This document shows positions 25,441 to 35,388 of a stretch of 48,597 nucleotides of DNA, one piece after another (within the stretch, counting starts at the first letter, position 1; every line of letters begins with the position of its first letter). A model generated the notes under the pieces. It ran no database searches, was not told where the DNA came from, and worked only from the letters and a program-made list of their open reading frames with translations. The DNA is from Accumulibacter sp031732795 (GTDB lineage Bacteria > Pseudomonadota > Gammaproteobacteria > Burkholderiales > Rhodocyclaceae), in contig JAVMKC010000006.1 of NCBI GenBank assembly GCA_031732795.1, positions 1 through 48,597 on the forward strand, read 5' to 3'. A program made the position numbers and the translations under genes.

Positions 25441-27537
25441 ATGGGCAAGTCTGTACGAAGCATTGCTGGGAAACGGAAAGCTATTTTCGGATGGGCCGTG
25501 GCGTTGATCGCGCCTACCGTGTTAGCAGCGGTCGACGATCCATTTTTCGATCTCAACCTCAACGAAGTTCTTGATCTGGAGATCACCTCGGTGTCGAAAA
25601 AACCGCAAACGGTTTCGCGCGCGGCGGCGGCAGTGTTCGTGATTACCGCGGACGACATCCGTCGGTCGGGTGCGACGACGATCCCGGATCTATTGCGCAT
25701 GGCGCCGGGGATACAGGTCGGGCAGATCAGCGCCAACAGTTGGGCGGTCAGTTCACGCGGTCCAGGCGGCCGTTTTACCAATAAGCTGCTGGTTCTGATT
25801 GACGGACGAAGTGTCTATACGCCGACATTTTCCGGCGTCTATTGGGATGTCCAGGATACGATGCTGGCGGACATCGAGCGCATCGAAATCATTCGCGGCC
25901 CGGGTGCCTCGCTGTGGGGCGCAAACGCGGTCGATGGGGTGATCAACATCATCACCAAATCGGCTGCGGCCACGCAGGGAGGGTTGTTAACGGCGACCGT
26001 CGGCAACGAAGAGCGAGGCAGTGCAGCAATGCGCTACGGCGGGCGGGTCGGGGACATTGGTCACTGGCGAATCTATGCCAAGGGTTTCGAGCGCGACGGG
26101 GCCTCGATTGGCGATACCGGTCGTGCCGGTAACGACGACTGGCGCCAGCAACGATTGGGCTTCCGGACCGACCTGGTCCCTGGCAGCGGTGATTCGCTGA
26201 CCGTGCAAGGAGATATTTACCGCGGCCACAGCGGTGAAACCAGTCAGATCAACTTTCTTATTCCACCGTATAACGCTCTGTTGGGTACCGATCAGAAAGT
26301 TTCCGGGGGTAATTTGTTAGCCCGTTGGCAGCATGAGTTGTCGCCCAATGATTCTTTTACTTGGCAAGCGTATATCGATCACTCTCGGCGCGACTGGCCC
26401 GCGCACCTGCAGGAAAGACGCGATACGTTCGACCTCGACTTTCAGTATCGGACCCGCCGTTTCCCGGGACACGATCTGGTGCTCGGTGCCGGTTATCGCA
26501 CCAGCCGCGATACCCTGAAGGCGTCGTATTCCGGTGTTCCGAGCAGCGCTGTACCGTTTGCCATCTTTACCCCGAATGCGATTCGACAGGATCTGCTCAG
26601 TCTCTTCGCTCAGGACGACATCATTCTATTACCCGAAAAGTTGATCCTGACGCTGGGAATCAAGCTCGAGCATAACGATTACACCGGCTTGGAAACACAA
26701 CCCAATGTGCGGTTGCTGTGGAGCCCTCAACCGGATACGACACTGTGGACCTCAGCCGCCCGAGCCGTGCGCATACCTACCCGTGTCGATCACGACGGGA
26801 ATGTCAATCAAAACGTGTTTGCGCCGTCTTCACCACTCAACAATTTTCCTTGGCCAGTGCTGATTCAAACCGGCGGGTCGGTTGCCGCGTCGGAAGTGGT
26901 GCATGCCTATGAAGCGGGCTGGAAGCAGCGCCTGTCGTCCGCGCTGAGTTTTGATCTGGCGGTTTTTTATCATGATTATCGCAGCCTTCGTTCGGTTGCT
27001 TTTCTCCCACCTCTCTGCCAACCGGCCACCCAGCCGCCTGCGGCCTGTTTTGCCTCACCGGCGAGCTACATTTTGCAAGTCGTCGAAGCCGGTAATGACG
27101 TCGAGGGCAACAGCCACGGGTTTGAATTGACCACTGACTGGCGTCCGCAACCGACTTTGCTTTTCCGGGCTTCAATGGGTTATTTCTCGATGCATCTGCA
27201 CAGGAAACCGGGTGTCGAAAGCATGGAGCAGAGCGGCAGCTTTCCTGAATGGCAAGGGGCTTTGCGCATGGCATGGAACCCGCGCCCAGACACCGATGTC
27301 GACTTCTGGTTGCGGCGAGTAGGCCGCGTGAGCGAGATTCCCGGCGGTCGTTCGGTTCCGAGCTATAACGAACTCGATTTACGTTTGGCTTGGCGACCGA
27401 GCAAGCAGGTCGAGTTGGCTTTGGTCGGTCGTAACCTGTTGCATCGCAGGCATCAGGAATTTGCCTCCGAACTTGCCGACATGCCGACGATGATGATCGA
27501 GCGTTCGATATTCGGGCAGGTCAACTGGAAATTCTGA
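25441..27537 (+). CDS. TonB-dependent outer-membrane receptor
   Basis: The 698-residue protein has a signal peptide ending near APTVLA/AVDD. The plug domain (about 50-175) shows VFVITADDIRRSGATTIPDLLRMAPGIQV, LLVLIDGRSVYTP and DIERIEIIRGPGASLWGANAVDGVINIITK. The rest is a beta barrel with alternating aromatic strands and the terminal Phe of SIFGQVNWKF required for barrel insertion. DLEITSVSKKPQT near the mature N-terminus fits the TonB-box region. Related receptors in this context are close to the vitamin B12/colicin branch, but the substrate is unknown. The YfiR-like gene follows after 8 bases and the kinase after 6 more, so the three form an operon and the receptor may sense rather than only import. 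Confidence 0.93.
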   Translation: MGKSVRSIAGKRKAIFGWAVALIAPTVLAAVDDPFFDLNLNEVLDLEITSVSKKPQTVSRAAAAVFVITADDIRRSGATTIPDLLRMAPGIQVGQISANSWAVSSRGPGGRFTNKLLVLIDGRSVYTPTFSGVYWDVQDTMLADIERIEIIRGPGASLWGANAVDGVINIITKSAAATQGGLLTATVGNEERGSAAMRYGGRVGDIGHWRIYAKGFERDGASIGDTGRAGNDDWRQQRLGFRTDLVPGSGDSLTVQGDIYRGHSGETSQINFLIPPYNALLGTDQKVSGGNLLARWQHELSPNDSFTWQAYIDHSRRDWPAHLQERRDTFDLDFQYRTRRFPGHDLVLGAGYRTSRDTLKASYSGVPSSAVPFAIFTPNAIRQDLLSLFAQDDIILLPEKLILTLGIKLEHNDYTGLETQPNVRLLWSPQPDTTLWTSAARAVRIPTRVDHDGNVNQNVFAPSSPLNNFPWPVLIQTGGSVAASEVVHAYEAGWKQRLSSALSFDLAVFYHDYRSLRSVAFLPPLCQPATQPPAACFASPASYILQVVEAGNDVEGNSHGFELTTDWRPQPTLLFRASMGYFSMHLHRKPGVESMEQSGSFPEWQGALRMAWNPRPDTDVDFWLRRVGRVSEIPGGRSVPSYNELDLRLAWRPSKQVELALVGRNLLHRRHQEFASELADMPTMMIERSIFGQVNWKF

Positions 27538-27545
27538 GTTCGTCG

Positions 27546-28121
27546 ATGTCTTGGTGTCTGACCTTCGCTACTGACAGTCTTCTCCATCGTCGTCTGTTGT
27601 CGATCGCTTTAACAATGATGCTGGCCGGGCAACCTGCTGTGGCGTGGTCTGAATCGTCGTTACAGCGGGAAGATCGGATCAAGGCGGCACTAGTTTTCAA
27701 ATTGGTCAAATTTGTCGATTGGCCGGCGGCGGCGATGTCCGGCCGGGAACCGATTCAAATCTGCGCGCTTGGCGACTCGCGCGTCGGCGAAGCGCTTGCT
27801 GCTGTCGATGGCAAACCGGCGCGCGACCGCTTGGCGCAGTTCCGCAAAATAACGGGTCTGGCGATGAATGAGATCAAAGGGTGTCATGTGTTGTACCTCC
27901 CTGCTCAGGCGCGCGAACTTGCGAATGGTCTGCCTGGGCACCTGCGTGGACGAAACGTATTGACCGTCAGCGATGCGGCAGATTTTGCTCGCCGCGGCGG
28001 GATGATCGGCTTGGTCCAAAACGAAAATAAATTGTCATTCGAAATCAATTTGCGATCAGCCCGCGAAGGCGGGCTCGAACCGGGCGCACCGTTGCTCGAA
28101 CTGGCAGTGATCATCGAGTAG
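27546..28121 (+). CDS. YfiR-like periplasmic regulator (DUF4154)
   Basis: The 191-residue protein has a signal peptide (helix LLSIALTMMLAGQPAVAW, cleavage near WSES) and then the YfiR pattern: IKAALVFKLVKFVDWP, IQICALGDSRVGEAL, GCHVLYLPAQ, VLTVSDAADFARRGGMIGLV and NKLSFEINLRSAREGGL. YfiR of Pseudomonas holds back the CHASE8-GGDEF cyclase YfiN from the periplasm. Here the next gene is a hybrid kinase with a CHASE8-like sensor, which points to the same kind of partner. Two of the family's cysteines (ICALG and GCHVLY) are visible. The ATG at 27546 is 8 bases after the receptor stop; a later start cannot be excluded. Confidence 0.88.
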   Translation: MSWCLTFATDSLLHRRLLSIALTMMLAGQPAVAWSESSLQREDRIKAALVFKLVKFVDWPAAAMSGREPIQICALGDSRVGEALAAVDGKPARDRLAQFRKITGLAMNEIKGCHVLYLPAQARELANGLPGHLRGRNVLTVSDAADFARRGGMIGLVQNENKLSFEINLRSAREGGLEPGAPLLELAVIIE

Positions 28122-28127
28122 AACAAA

Positions 28128-31031
28128 ATGGCGATTGATTTGCACCTGCGTAGAACGCCTTCTCTCCGTGACAAACTGCGGCGTCTGGTCGGTCTGCCGC
28201 TGAGTACCGCGTTGACCGTGGTCGCTTTGACGATGATGATCTTCCAAGTCTGGACTTTTCGTCAGACGATGATCGAAAGACTGTCGGTAGTCGCGCAGGT
28301 GGTCGGCGCGAACAGCACCGCGGCCTTGGAATTCAGCGACGCACGGCAAGCCAACAAATTGCTTGCCTCGCTGCAGGTCGAAAAGGACATCGCTGCGGTA
28401 GCGGTCTATTCCGTCGATCGGCAATTCTTCGCCGGTTACGGCCAGCCGGCCGGCGAAAAAGTCGACAGCCCCCCGGCGGATGGGGTGGGCGATCCCTGGC
28501 TGCAGAGTGGCATGGACAGGGGGCAGCCCACGCACCGTTTCGCCATCCAGGCCATCGACTATCTAGCACCGATCATCCTGCATCAGGAAACGATCGGCTA
28601 CGTTCATCTCCAGGCCAGTCCCGGGCGCTTTTACACCCAGTTTGCGGGCAGCGTGTTGTTGATTCTCGGGGTGACCGTCGTGTCCGCCTGGCTCGCCTTG
28701 TTATCGGCGGAGCGTTTGCAGCAACGGATCATCGAGCCGATCTTCCGTCTGGCCGACTCGATGCGCCAAATTACTGAACACCAGAATTTCAGCTTGCGCG
28801 TTACCAGTGTCGACCGGGACGAAATCGGCCAATTGACCGACGGGTTCAACGACATGCTGGCTCAGATCGAGAAGCGCGACCAAGATCTGGCCGAACGTGG
28901 ACAGCAACTGGCCCGCAGCAACGCCGATCTGCAGACGGCCGTCGATGAAGCCAACCAGGCCAAATCGAGCGCCGAACAGGCCAACCGGGCCAAATCGATG
29001 TTCCTGGCCAACATGAGCCATGAAATCCGCACCCCGATGAATGGTGTGTTGGGTATGACCGAATTGTTGCTCGATTCACCGCTGGATAACGAACAACGCG
29101 GCTTTGCCAACACCGCTCTGCGTTCCGGGCAAGCGCTGCTCAGCGTGATCAACGACATACTCGATTTCTCGAAGATCGAAGCCGGCAAGCTTGAACTTGA
29201 TCCGGTCGATTTTCAATTGCGCGACATGGTCGAGGATGTGGCCGGACTTTTTGCCGAGCGTGCGCAAGGCAAGGGATTGGAAATAAACGCCATCCTCTCC
29301 GACAACATGCCGTTGTGGGTTCGCGGCGATGCTGGCCGCTTGCGGCAAATCCTTTCCAATTTGCTGAGCAATGCCATCAAATTCACCGAGCGTGGCGAAA
29401 TCAATATCCGCGCGCAGATGCTCGAACACCGTCAGGGAAGCGCGTTGCTGCGCTTCGAAGTCAACGACAGTGGTTGCGGGATTCCGCCCGACAAACTGAC
29501 ATCGGTTTTCGAAGAGTTTGACCAAGGGGATGTTGGCACCGCCCGTCGTTTTGGCGGCACCGGTCTCGGGCTGGCGATCGTTCGGCGATTGTGTCAGTTG
29601 ATGGGTGGCGATGTCAGCGTCGATAGCCGCGTCGACGTCGGCAGCACCTTCTGGTTCACCGTCCTCTTCGAACTGGTGGAGGCCATCGCTCCGGGGGATT
29701 GGGAGCAGGATGGCGATGGCTTGCGCGGTCGCCGGGCGCTGGTGGTCGATGACAATGCCACCAATCGTACCGTGTTACTGCGTCATCTTGCTGGCTGGGG
29801 CATGTCGGCCGATTCGGCCGATGGCGGCCAGTCCGCCTTGGATCAACTGCTCGATGCGGCCCGGCTGGGCCGTCCATACGATATCGTCGTGCTCGACATG
29901 CTGATGGCCGATATCGATGGTGTCGAAGTCACCCGCCGCTTGCGAGCGGCCCCGGAAATCCGATCAACGCGGATCGTCATGCTCACCTCGATGATCCGCA
30001 GCGCCACGTCGCTGGCCGCTATTGACGCGGGCGTCGATCGCTATGTGGTCAAACCGGTGCGGAAAGCCCAGTTGTACAGCAGTTTGCGACTGGCTCTGGG
30101 ATTGATCGACGAGTCGGAGGAAGACTCCCGAACAACGACTGTGGAAGATAACGCCCTGCGCGGCCTCAAGGTATTGCTGGTCGAAGACAATCCGGTCAAT
30201 CAGGAAGTGGCTGGTGTCAGCCTGCGTCGTCTGGGCTGCCAAGTGGGGATCGCCAGCAGCGGTCATGAAGGGCTCAGCGCCGCGATGACCGGCCGTTACG
30301 ACATTGTTTTGATGGATTGTCAGATGCCGGAGATGGATGGTTATCAAGCCACCCGCCTGTTCCGGGAGTGGGAAGCGCTGCAGGCTTCAACCGACCAGTC
30401 ATCTCGCCGGCTGCCAGTAATCGCCCTGACTGCCAACGCCATGCGCGGCGATCGTGAAACCTGTCTTGCCGCGGGAATGGATGATTATCTGGCGAAGCCG
30501 TTCAATCGTGCCGCTCTGCAACAGGTCCTCGAACGCTGGAAACCAGCCCACCTTTCCGTTATTGACGCCCTTCCTCCGCCAGCTCCGGTGGAGCCGATCG
30601 AAGAGGAGTTGGACGAATTCGATCCCACGGCGATCGAAACCCTGCGTCAAGCCGGCGGCGACGTTCTGGTCAACCGAATCACCGACATGTTCATCAACCA
30701 GACGCCAGCAAAAATTGCTGAAATGCAGGCAGCTTTGTCCACCGGTGATGCTGACAAACTGGCGGCCACGGCGCATTACCTCAAATCGGGGAGTGCCAAC
30801 CTCGGATTGACCGCGTTTTCCAAAATCGCCCGTACCCTGGAAAATCTCGGCAAGTCGGCGTCCCTGTCGACAGCGGTCGAAGAGTTGCAGGGTCTGGAAA
30901 TCGCATTCAGCCGAGTGGTGGCGCGGATGCGTCCTTCTTTGGCCACGAAGTTGGTCGACGACAGTAACGCTGTGCATCCGTCGACGATTTCCGATTCCGA
31001 TCCGCGGCGAACCGTCCAGGCCTGTGGGTAG
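28128..31031 (+). CDS. CHASE8-like sensor hybrid histidine kinase with two receivers and Hpt
   Basis: The 967-residue protein has, in order: a first helix (about 24-42), a periplasmic CHASE8-like domain (about 45-165: NSTAALEFSDARQANKLLAS, VEKDIAAVAVYSVDRQFFAGY), a second helix (172-193), HAMP (195-250), coiled coil (250-290), HisKA with H298 in SHEIRTPMNG, HATPase_c with NLLSNAIKF, DSGCGIP and GGTGLGLAI, REC1 (535-660, acceptor D590), REC2 (680-800, acceptor D730) and Hpt with H883 in HYLKSGSANLG. All phosphorelay residues are intact. It lies 6 bases after the YfiR-like gene. Output protein is not in the operon; the REC-PAS-GGDEF-EAL gene 4 kb away is one candidate. Confidence 0.93.
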   Translation: MAIDLHLRRTPSLRDKLRRLVGLPLSTALTVVALTMMIFQVWTFRQTMIERLSVVAQVVGANSTAALEFSDARQANKLLASLQVEKDIAAVAVYSVDRQFFAGYGQPAGEKVDSPPADGVGDPWLQSGMDRGQPTHRFAIQAIDYLAPIILHQETIGYVHLQASPGRFYTQFAGSVLLILGVTVVSAWLALLSAERLQQRIIEPIFRLADSMRQITEHQNFSLRVTSVDRDEIGQLTDGFNDMLAQIEKRDQDLAERGQQLARSNADLQTAVDEANQAKSSAEQANRAKSMFLANMSHEIRTPMNGVLGMTELLLDSPLDNEQRGFANTALRSGQALLSVINDILDFSKIEAGKLELDPVDFQLRDMVEDVAGLFAERAQGKGLEINAILSDNMPLWVRGDAGRLRQILSNLLSNAIKFTERGEINIRAQMLEHRQGSALLRFEVNDSGCGIPPDKLTSVFEEFDQGDVGTARRFGGTGLGLAIVRRLCQLMGGDVSVDSRVDVGSTFWFTVLFELVEAIAPGDWEQDGDGLRGRRALVVDDNATNRTVLLRHLAGWGMSADSADGGQSALDQLLDAARLGRPYDIVVLDMLMADIDGVEVTRRLRAAPEIRSTRIVMLTSMIRSATSLAAIDAGVDRYVVKPVRKAQLYSSLRLALGLIDESEEDSRTTTVEDNALRGLKVLLVEDNPVNQEVAGVSLRRLGCQVGIASSGHEGLSAAMTGRYDIVLMDCQMPEMDGYQATRLFREWEALQASTDQSSRRLPVIALTANAMRGDRETCLAAGMDDYLAKPFNRAALQQVLERWKPAHLSVIDALPPPAPVEPIEEELDEFDPTAIETLRQAGGDVLVNRITDMFINQTPAKIAEMQAALSTGDADKLAATAHYLKSGSANLGLTAFSKIARTLENLGKSASLSTAVEELQGLEIAFSRVVARMRPSLATKLVDDSNAVHPSTISDSDPRRTVQACG

Positions 31032-31233
31032 TCGAAGGTGGCCCACTCCTGTCGGCGATCGTCGAGCGTTGATTGGGACTGCATCGATTTGGCGGTATCG
31101 ACACCCCCGATGGGCGCATCGACGTGGTGATCACGCGTGGGTTGGACGGCGCGATGACGTCAGTCCCGGGGAACAGAGAACGTGTTTGATGATTGGCCAT
31201 GGCTGGAGCCAAAGCCGCCGGGTCGTGCATCCT
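31032..31233. other. 200-base convergent intergenic region
   Basis: No gene assigned between the kinase and the MFS gene. A 33-codon frame (about 31080-31190) reading GGIDTPDGRIDVVITRGLDG looks protein-like but has no start, ribosome site or recognisable family. Confidence 0.35.
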
Positions 31234-32424
31234 TCAACGCGCCGTCTGCAGGTTCATCGTCAAACCGAGAGATAACCAGACGACAGCCAATACGGCGCCC
31301 GTCAGCCAGACGGCACCGGGGCCGGCGTATTTGGCCAGCATGCCACCGATCACCCCGCCGAGAAACAGGCCCAGCGATTGGGTGGTGTTGTATACGCCGA
31401 GTGCCGCACCTTTGGCATGCGGTGGGGCGATTTTCGAAATCAGTGACGGTTGTGTCGCTTCCAGGATGTTGAAAGCGATGAAGAAGAGCGTCAACCAGAA
31501 CGCCAGCGCGTACAGACCGTGCGCCAGCAGACCAAAGCCGGCTTGGGCGAGCAGCAGCATGACGATGGCGGTGTTGAACACCGCTTTCATCCGCCCGCGG
31601 CGTTCGGCGGCGATGATGGCCGGCACCATGATGGCGAAGGAAAGCAGCAGGGCGGAAAGATAAACCTTCCAGTGTTCGGCGACCGGCAGGTCGCCGGTGG
31701 CGATCAGTTCGGCGGGGATCAGCACCCACATGGCGGTAAGCATCAGGTGCAGCGCGAAAACGCCGAAATTCAGTCGCAGCAACTGGCGATTGCCGAGTAC
31801 TTCGATGAAGCTCGGCCAAGCCGGTTGTCGGGGTATGACGGGAGCCGCCGGCACCGCTTTCAGCACCACGCCGATGGCGAACAGCGCCAAACCACCGGTG
31901 AGCAGGAAAATACCGGTCATGCCGATGGCGGTGTACAGCAACGGCCCGCCGACCATCGATAACGCGAAGACCAGACCGATCGACGAGCCGATCATCGCCA
32001 TCACCTTGGTCAGGTGCTGTTCGCGGGTCAAATCCGCGGCCAGCGCGGTTACTGCTGCCGAGATGGCGCCGGCGCCCTGCAGGATGCGTCCGACGATTAC
32101 GCCGTGGATGTCACTGGCGCCGGCGGCAATGAAGCTGCCGAGAGCGAAGAGCAGCAGGCCGAAGATGATCACCGGTTTGCGTCCGAAGCGATCCGATGCT
32201 GCGCCGTAAGCGATCTGTAGCGCGGCTTGCGTCAAACCATAGGCGCCGAGCGCCATCCCGACCAACGAAACGTCGTTTCCGGAAGGCAGCGTCCTGGCGT
32301 AAATCGCAAAAACCGGCAGAATCAGGAACAGGCCGAGCATGCGCAAGGCGAAAACCGCTGCCAGGCTGACGCCGGCACGCTTTTCGTCTGAACTCATGCG
32401 AGAGGGGGGCGGGGAGGTGGACAT
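31234..32424 (-). CDS. MFS transporter
   Basis: The 396-residue protein has about twelve membrane helices. Motif A is present as AYGAASDRFGRKPVIIFG between helices 2 and 3, and GRILQGAGAISAAVTALAAD in helix 4 is the motif-B Arg region. FNILEATQPSLISKIAP lies in the second half. The order and loops resemble the YajR branch without the C-terminal YAM domain. Substrate unknown; drug or sugar efflux is a guess. Two starts are possible (32424 and M at 32397); neither has a good ribosome site. It is divergent from uvrA with 74 bases between. Confidence 0.88.
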   Translation of the reverse strand: MSTSPPPSRMSSDEKRAGVSLAAVFALRMLGLFLILPVFAIYARTLPSGNDVSLVGMALGAYGLTQAALQIAYGAASDRFGRKPVIIFGLLLFALGSFIAAGASDIHGVIVGRILQGAGAISAAVTALAADLTREQHLTKVMAMIGSSIGLVFALSMVGGPLLYTAIGMTGIFLLTGGLALFAIGVVLKAVPAAPVIPRQPAWPSFIEVLGNRQLLRLNFGVFALHLMLTAMWVLIPAELIATGDLPVAEHWKVYLSALLLSFAIMVPAIIAAERRGRMKAVFNTAIVMLLLAQAGFGLLAHGLYALAFWLTLFFIAFNILEATQPSLISKIAPPHAKGAALGVYNTTQSLGLFLGGVIGGMLAKYAGPGAVWLTGAVLAVVWLSLGLTMNLQTAR

Positions 32425-32430
32425 GGGAAT

Positions 32431-32460
32431 TTGCTACCAGACAGCGAAATTTCGTATATT
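32431..32460 (+). promoter_or_regulatory. candidate uvrA promoter
   Basis: TTGCTA (32431-32436) and TATATT (32455-32460) are 18 bases apart, 38 bases before the uvrA ATG. No clear LexA box (CTGT-N8-ACAG) overlaps, so SOS control is not supported here. Confidence 0.35.
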
Positions 32461-32498
32461 AACAGGTTTGCCAAAGCCCTCTCCGGGGGCTGCCTGCC

Positions 32499-35387
32499 AT
32501 GGACCAGATCAACGACGGCCGCGAGGTCAGCCACATCCGTCTGCGCGGTGCGCGCACGCACAACCTCAAGGACATCAATCTCGATCTGCCCCGCAACCGG
32601 TTGATCGTCATTACCGGTCTCTCCGGCTCGGGTAAATCTTCGCTGGCTTTCGATACCCTGTACGCCGAAGGGCAGCGTCGGTACGTGGAATCGTTGTCAG
32701 CTTACGCGCGGCAATTTCTGCAACGGATGGAAAAACCCGACGTCGACTTGCTCGAAGGGCTCTCGCCGGCGATTTCGATCGAACAGAAAGCCACCAGCCA
32801 TAATCCACGGTCTACGGTCGGCACGGTCACCGAAATCCACGATTATCTGCGGCTGTTGTTCGCGCGTGTCGGCACGCCGTACTGCGCCGAACATCAGCGA
32901 CCGCTGGCCGCGCAAACCGTTTCGCAGATGGTCGATCATGTGCTGGCGCTGCCCGAGGAAACCCGGCTGATGATCCTGGCGCCGGTGGTCGCCAACCGCA
33001 AGGGCGAGCAACTTGAATTGTTTGCCGAACTGCGGGCGCAGGGATTTGCCCGGCTGCGTATCGACGGCGAGATCCACGAGATCGACAGCCTGCCGAAACT
33101 GGCCAAGACCCATAAACATTCGGTCGACATCGTCGTTGACCGACTGAAGGTGCGGCCGGATTACCGGCAGCGGCTTGCTGAATCCTTCGAAACGGCCTTG
33201 CGCCATGCCGATGGTCGGGCGATCGCCTATGAAATGGACGGCGGAGGCGAACACTTCTTTTCGGCGAAATTCGCCTGCCCGGTGTGCTCTTATTCGCTCC
33301 CGGAACTCGAACCGCGGATTTTCTCTTTCAACAGTCCGCTCGGCGCGTGCCCGAAGTGCGATGGCTTGGGCGTGATCCAGTTTTTTGACCCCAAACGTGT
33401 CGTCTCGCGCCCGGAGTTGTCGTTGGCCGCCGGGGCGATCCGCGGTTGGGATCGGCGTAATCCCTTTTATTTTCAACTGCTCGGTTCGTTGGCCGCTCAT
33501 TATGGTTTCGATCTGGATACCCCCTTCGAGGCTTTGCCGGAGGCGGTTCGCCAGGTGGTTCTGTACGGCTCCGGATCGACGACGATTCCGTTCGACTACC
33601 TCAACGAGCGCGGACGTTTGTTCCGTCGTGAGCATCCGTTCGAAGGCATCGTCGTCAATCTCGAACGTCGTTACAAGGAAACCGACTCGCAGTCCGTGCG
33701 CGAGGAATTGTCCCGTCTGATCAGCAACCGTTGCTGTCCGGCGTGCCAGGGCAGCCGCTTGCGCGAGGAGGCGCGCAACGTGCGCATCGGTGCGGATGCG
33801 CAGGCGCGTACCCTGCATGATCTCAATCGGCAACCGCTCGGACCGGCGCGTAATTACTTTCTCAATCTGCATCTGCCGGGCAACAAAGCCCGGGTTGCCG
33901 AAAAGATCCTCAAGGAGATCGTCAGCCGCCTGCAATTCCTGATCGACGTCGGACTTGATTACCTGTCGCTCGACCGGTCGGCGGAAACGCTGTCCGGCGG
34001 TGAGGCGCAGCGCATCCGCCTGGCGTCGCAGATCGGCTCAGGGCTGACCGGCGTGATGTACGTGCTCGACGAACCGTCGATCGGACTGCACCAACGCGAC
34101 AACGAACGTCTGCTGAAAACCTTGCGGCACTTGCGCGATATCGGCAATACGGTGATCGTCGTCGAGCACGATGAAGACGCCATTCGCAGCGCCGATCATG
34201 TGGTCGACATCGGTCCCGGTGCCGGCGTGCATGGTGGTCAGGTCGTCGCCGAGGGCGCGCCGGCGGCGATCGTCGCCAATCCGGCGTCGTTGACTGGCGA
34301 TTATCTGGCCGGTAGACGGCGGATCGTCATGCGCGCCCAGCGGCGCCCGCCGAATGCCGAGCGCCGGCTGCGCATCGTCGGCGCCCGCGGCAATAATCTG
34401 AAGAATGTCACCGTCGATTTGCCGGTCGGTCTGTTCATCGGCATTACCGGCGTTTCCGGCTCCGGTAAATCGACCTTGATCAACGACACGCTGTACCTGG
34501 CGGCGGCCAAGCACCTTTACGGTTCGGTTGGTGAGCCGGCCGAACACGACGCTCTCGAAGGTTTGGAGTTGTTCGACAAGGTGATCAACGTCGACCAGAG
34601 TCCGATCGGCCGCACGCCACGTTCGAACCCGGCTACCTATACCGGCGTGCTGACGCCGATCCGCGAACTGTTTGCCGGCGTTCCGGAATCGCGTTCCCGC
34701 GGCTATGGCCCGGGCCGCTTTTCGTTCAACGTTAAGGGCGGGCGTTGCGAAGCCTGCCAAGGCGATGGCGTGATCAAGGTCGAGATGCACTTCCTGCCCG
34801 ACATCTACGTCGCCTGCGACGTCTGCCACGGCAAACGCTACAACCGTGAGACGCTGGAGATTCAATACAAAGGCCAGACCATTCATCAGATTCTGCAGAT
34901 GACCGTCGAAGCGGCGCGCGAGTTTTTCGATGCCGTGCCGGTGGTGGCACGCAAATTGCAAACTCTGGTCGATGTCGGCCTGAGCTACATTACCCTTGGC
35001 CAGGCGGCGACGACGTTGTCCGGCGGCGAAGCGCAACGCGTCAAACTGGCGCTCGAGCTTTCCAAACGCGATACCGGCCGTACGCTGTACATTCTCGACG
35101 AGCCGACCACCGGACTGCACTTCCAGGACATCGAGTTGCTGCTCAAGGTCTTGCATCGGCTGGTCGATCACGGCAATACGGTGATCGCCATCGAACACAA
35201 TCTGGATGTGATCAAAACGGCCGACTGGCTGATTGATCTCGGCCCCGAAGGCGGTGGCGGCGGTGGCGAGATTCTCGCCGTGGGCACGCCGGAAGATATC
35301 GCCGCATTGCCGGCCAGTCACAGCGGCCGCTTTCTGGCCCCGGTGCTGGCGCGGCAGAACACGCCGCCATCCGACGGGATTGGATGA
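32499..35387 (+). CDS. uvrA: excinuclease ABC subunit A
   Basis: The 962-residue protein has the UvrA double ABC layout. First Walker A is GLSGSGKSS with RRYVESLSAYARQFL behind it; the second is GVSGSGKST near residue 650. Signature motifs LSGGEAQRIRLASQIG and LSGGEAQRVKLALELS and Walker B YVLDEPSIGLHQRD and YILDEPTTGLHFQD are all intact. Zinc sites CPVC...CPKC (about 260-290) and CEAC...CDVC (about 750-775) are complete. It finds DNA lesions and loads UvrB in nucleotide excision repair. Its stop and the stop of the GGDEF-EAL gene are one base apart on opposite strands. Confidence 0.98.
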   Translation: MDQINDGREVSHIRLRGARTHNLKDINLDLPRNRLIVITGLSGSGKSSLAFDTLYAEGQRRYVESLSAYARQFLQRMEKPDVDLLEGLSPAISIEQKATSHNPRSTVGTVTEIHDYLRLLFARVGTPYCAEHQRPLAAQTVSQMVDHVLALPEETRLMILAPVVANRKGEQLELFAELRAQGFARLRIDGEIHEIDSLPKLAKTHKHSVDIVVDRLKVRPDYRQRLAESFETALRHADGRAIAYEMDGGGEHFFSAKFACPVCSYSLPELEPRIFSFNSPLGACPKCDGLGVIQFFDPKRVVSRPELSLAAGAIRGWDRRNPFYFQLLGSLAAHYGFDLDTPFEALPEAVRQVVLYGSGSTTIPFDYLNERGRLFRREHPFEGIVVNLERRYKETDSQSVREELSRLISNRCCPACQGSRLREEARNVRIGADAQARTLHDLNRQPLGPARNYFLNLHLPGNKARVAEKILKEIVSRLQFLIDVGLDYLSLDRSAETLSGGEAQRIRLASQIGSGLTGVMYVLDEPSIGLHQRDNERLLKTLRHLRDIGNTVIVVEHDEDAIRSADHVVDIGPGAGVHGGQVVAEGAPAAIVANPASLTGDYLAGRRRIVMRAQRRPPNAERRLRIVGARGNNLKNVTVDLPVGLFIGITGVSGSGKSTLINDTLYLAAAKHLYGSVGEPAEHDALEGLELFDKVINVDQSPIGRTPRSNPATYTGVLTPIRELFAGVPESRSRGYGPGRFSFNVKGGRCEACQGDGVIKVEMHFLPDIYVACDVCHGKRYNRETLEIQYKGQTIHQILQMTVEAAREFFDAVPVVARKLQTLVDVGLSYITLGQAATTLSGGEAQRVKLALELSKRDTGRTLYILDEPTTGLHFQDIELLLKVLHRLVDHGNTVIAIEHNLDVIKTADWLIDLGPEGGGGGGEILAVGTPEDIAALPASHSGRFLAPVLARQNTPPSDGIG

Positions 35388-35388
35388 T

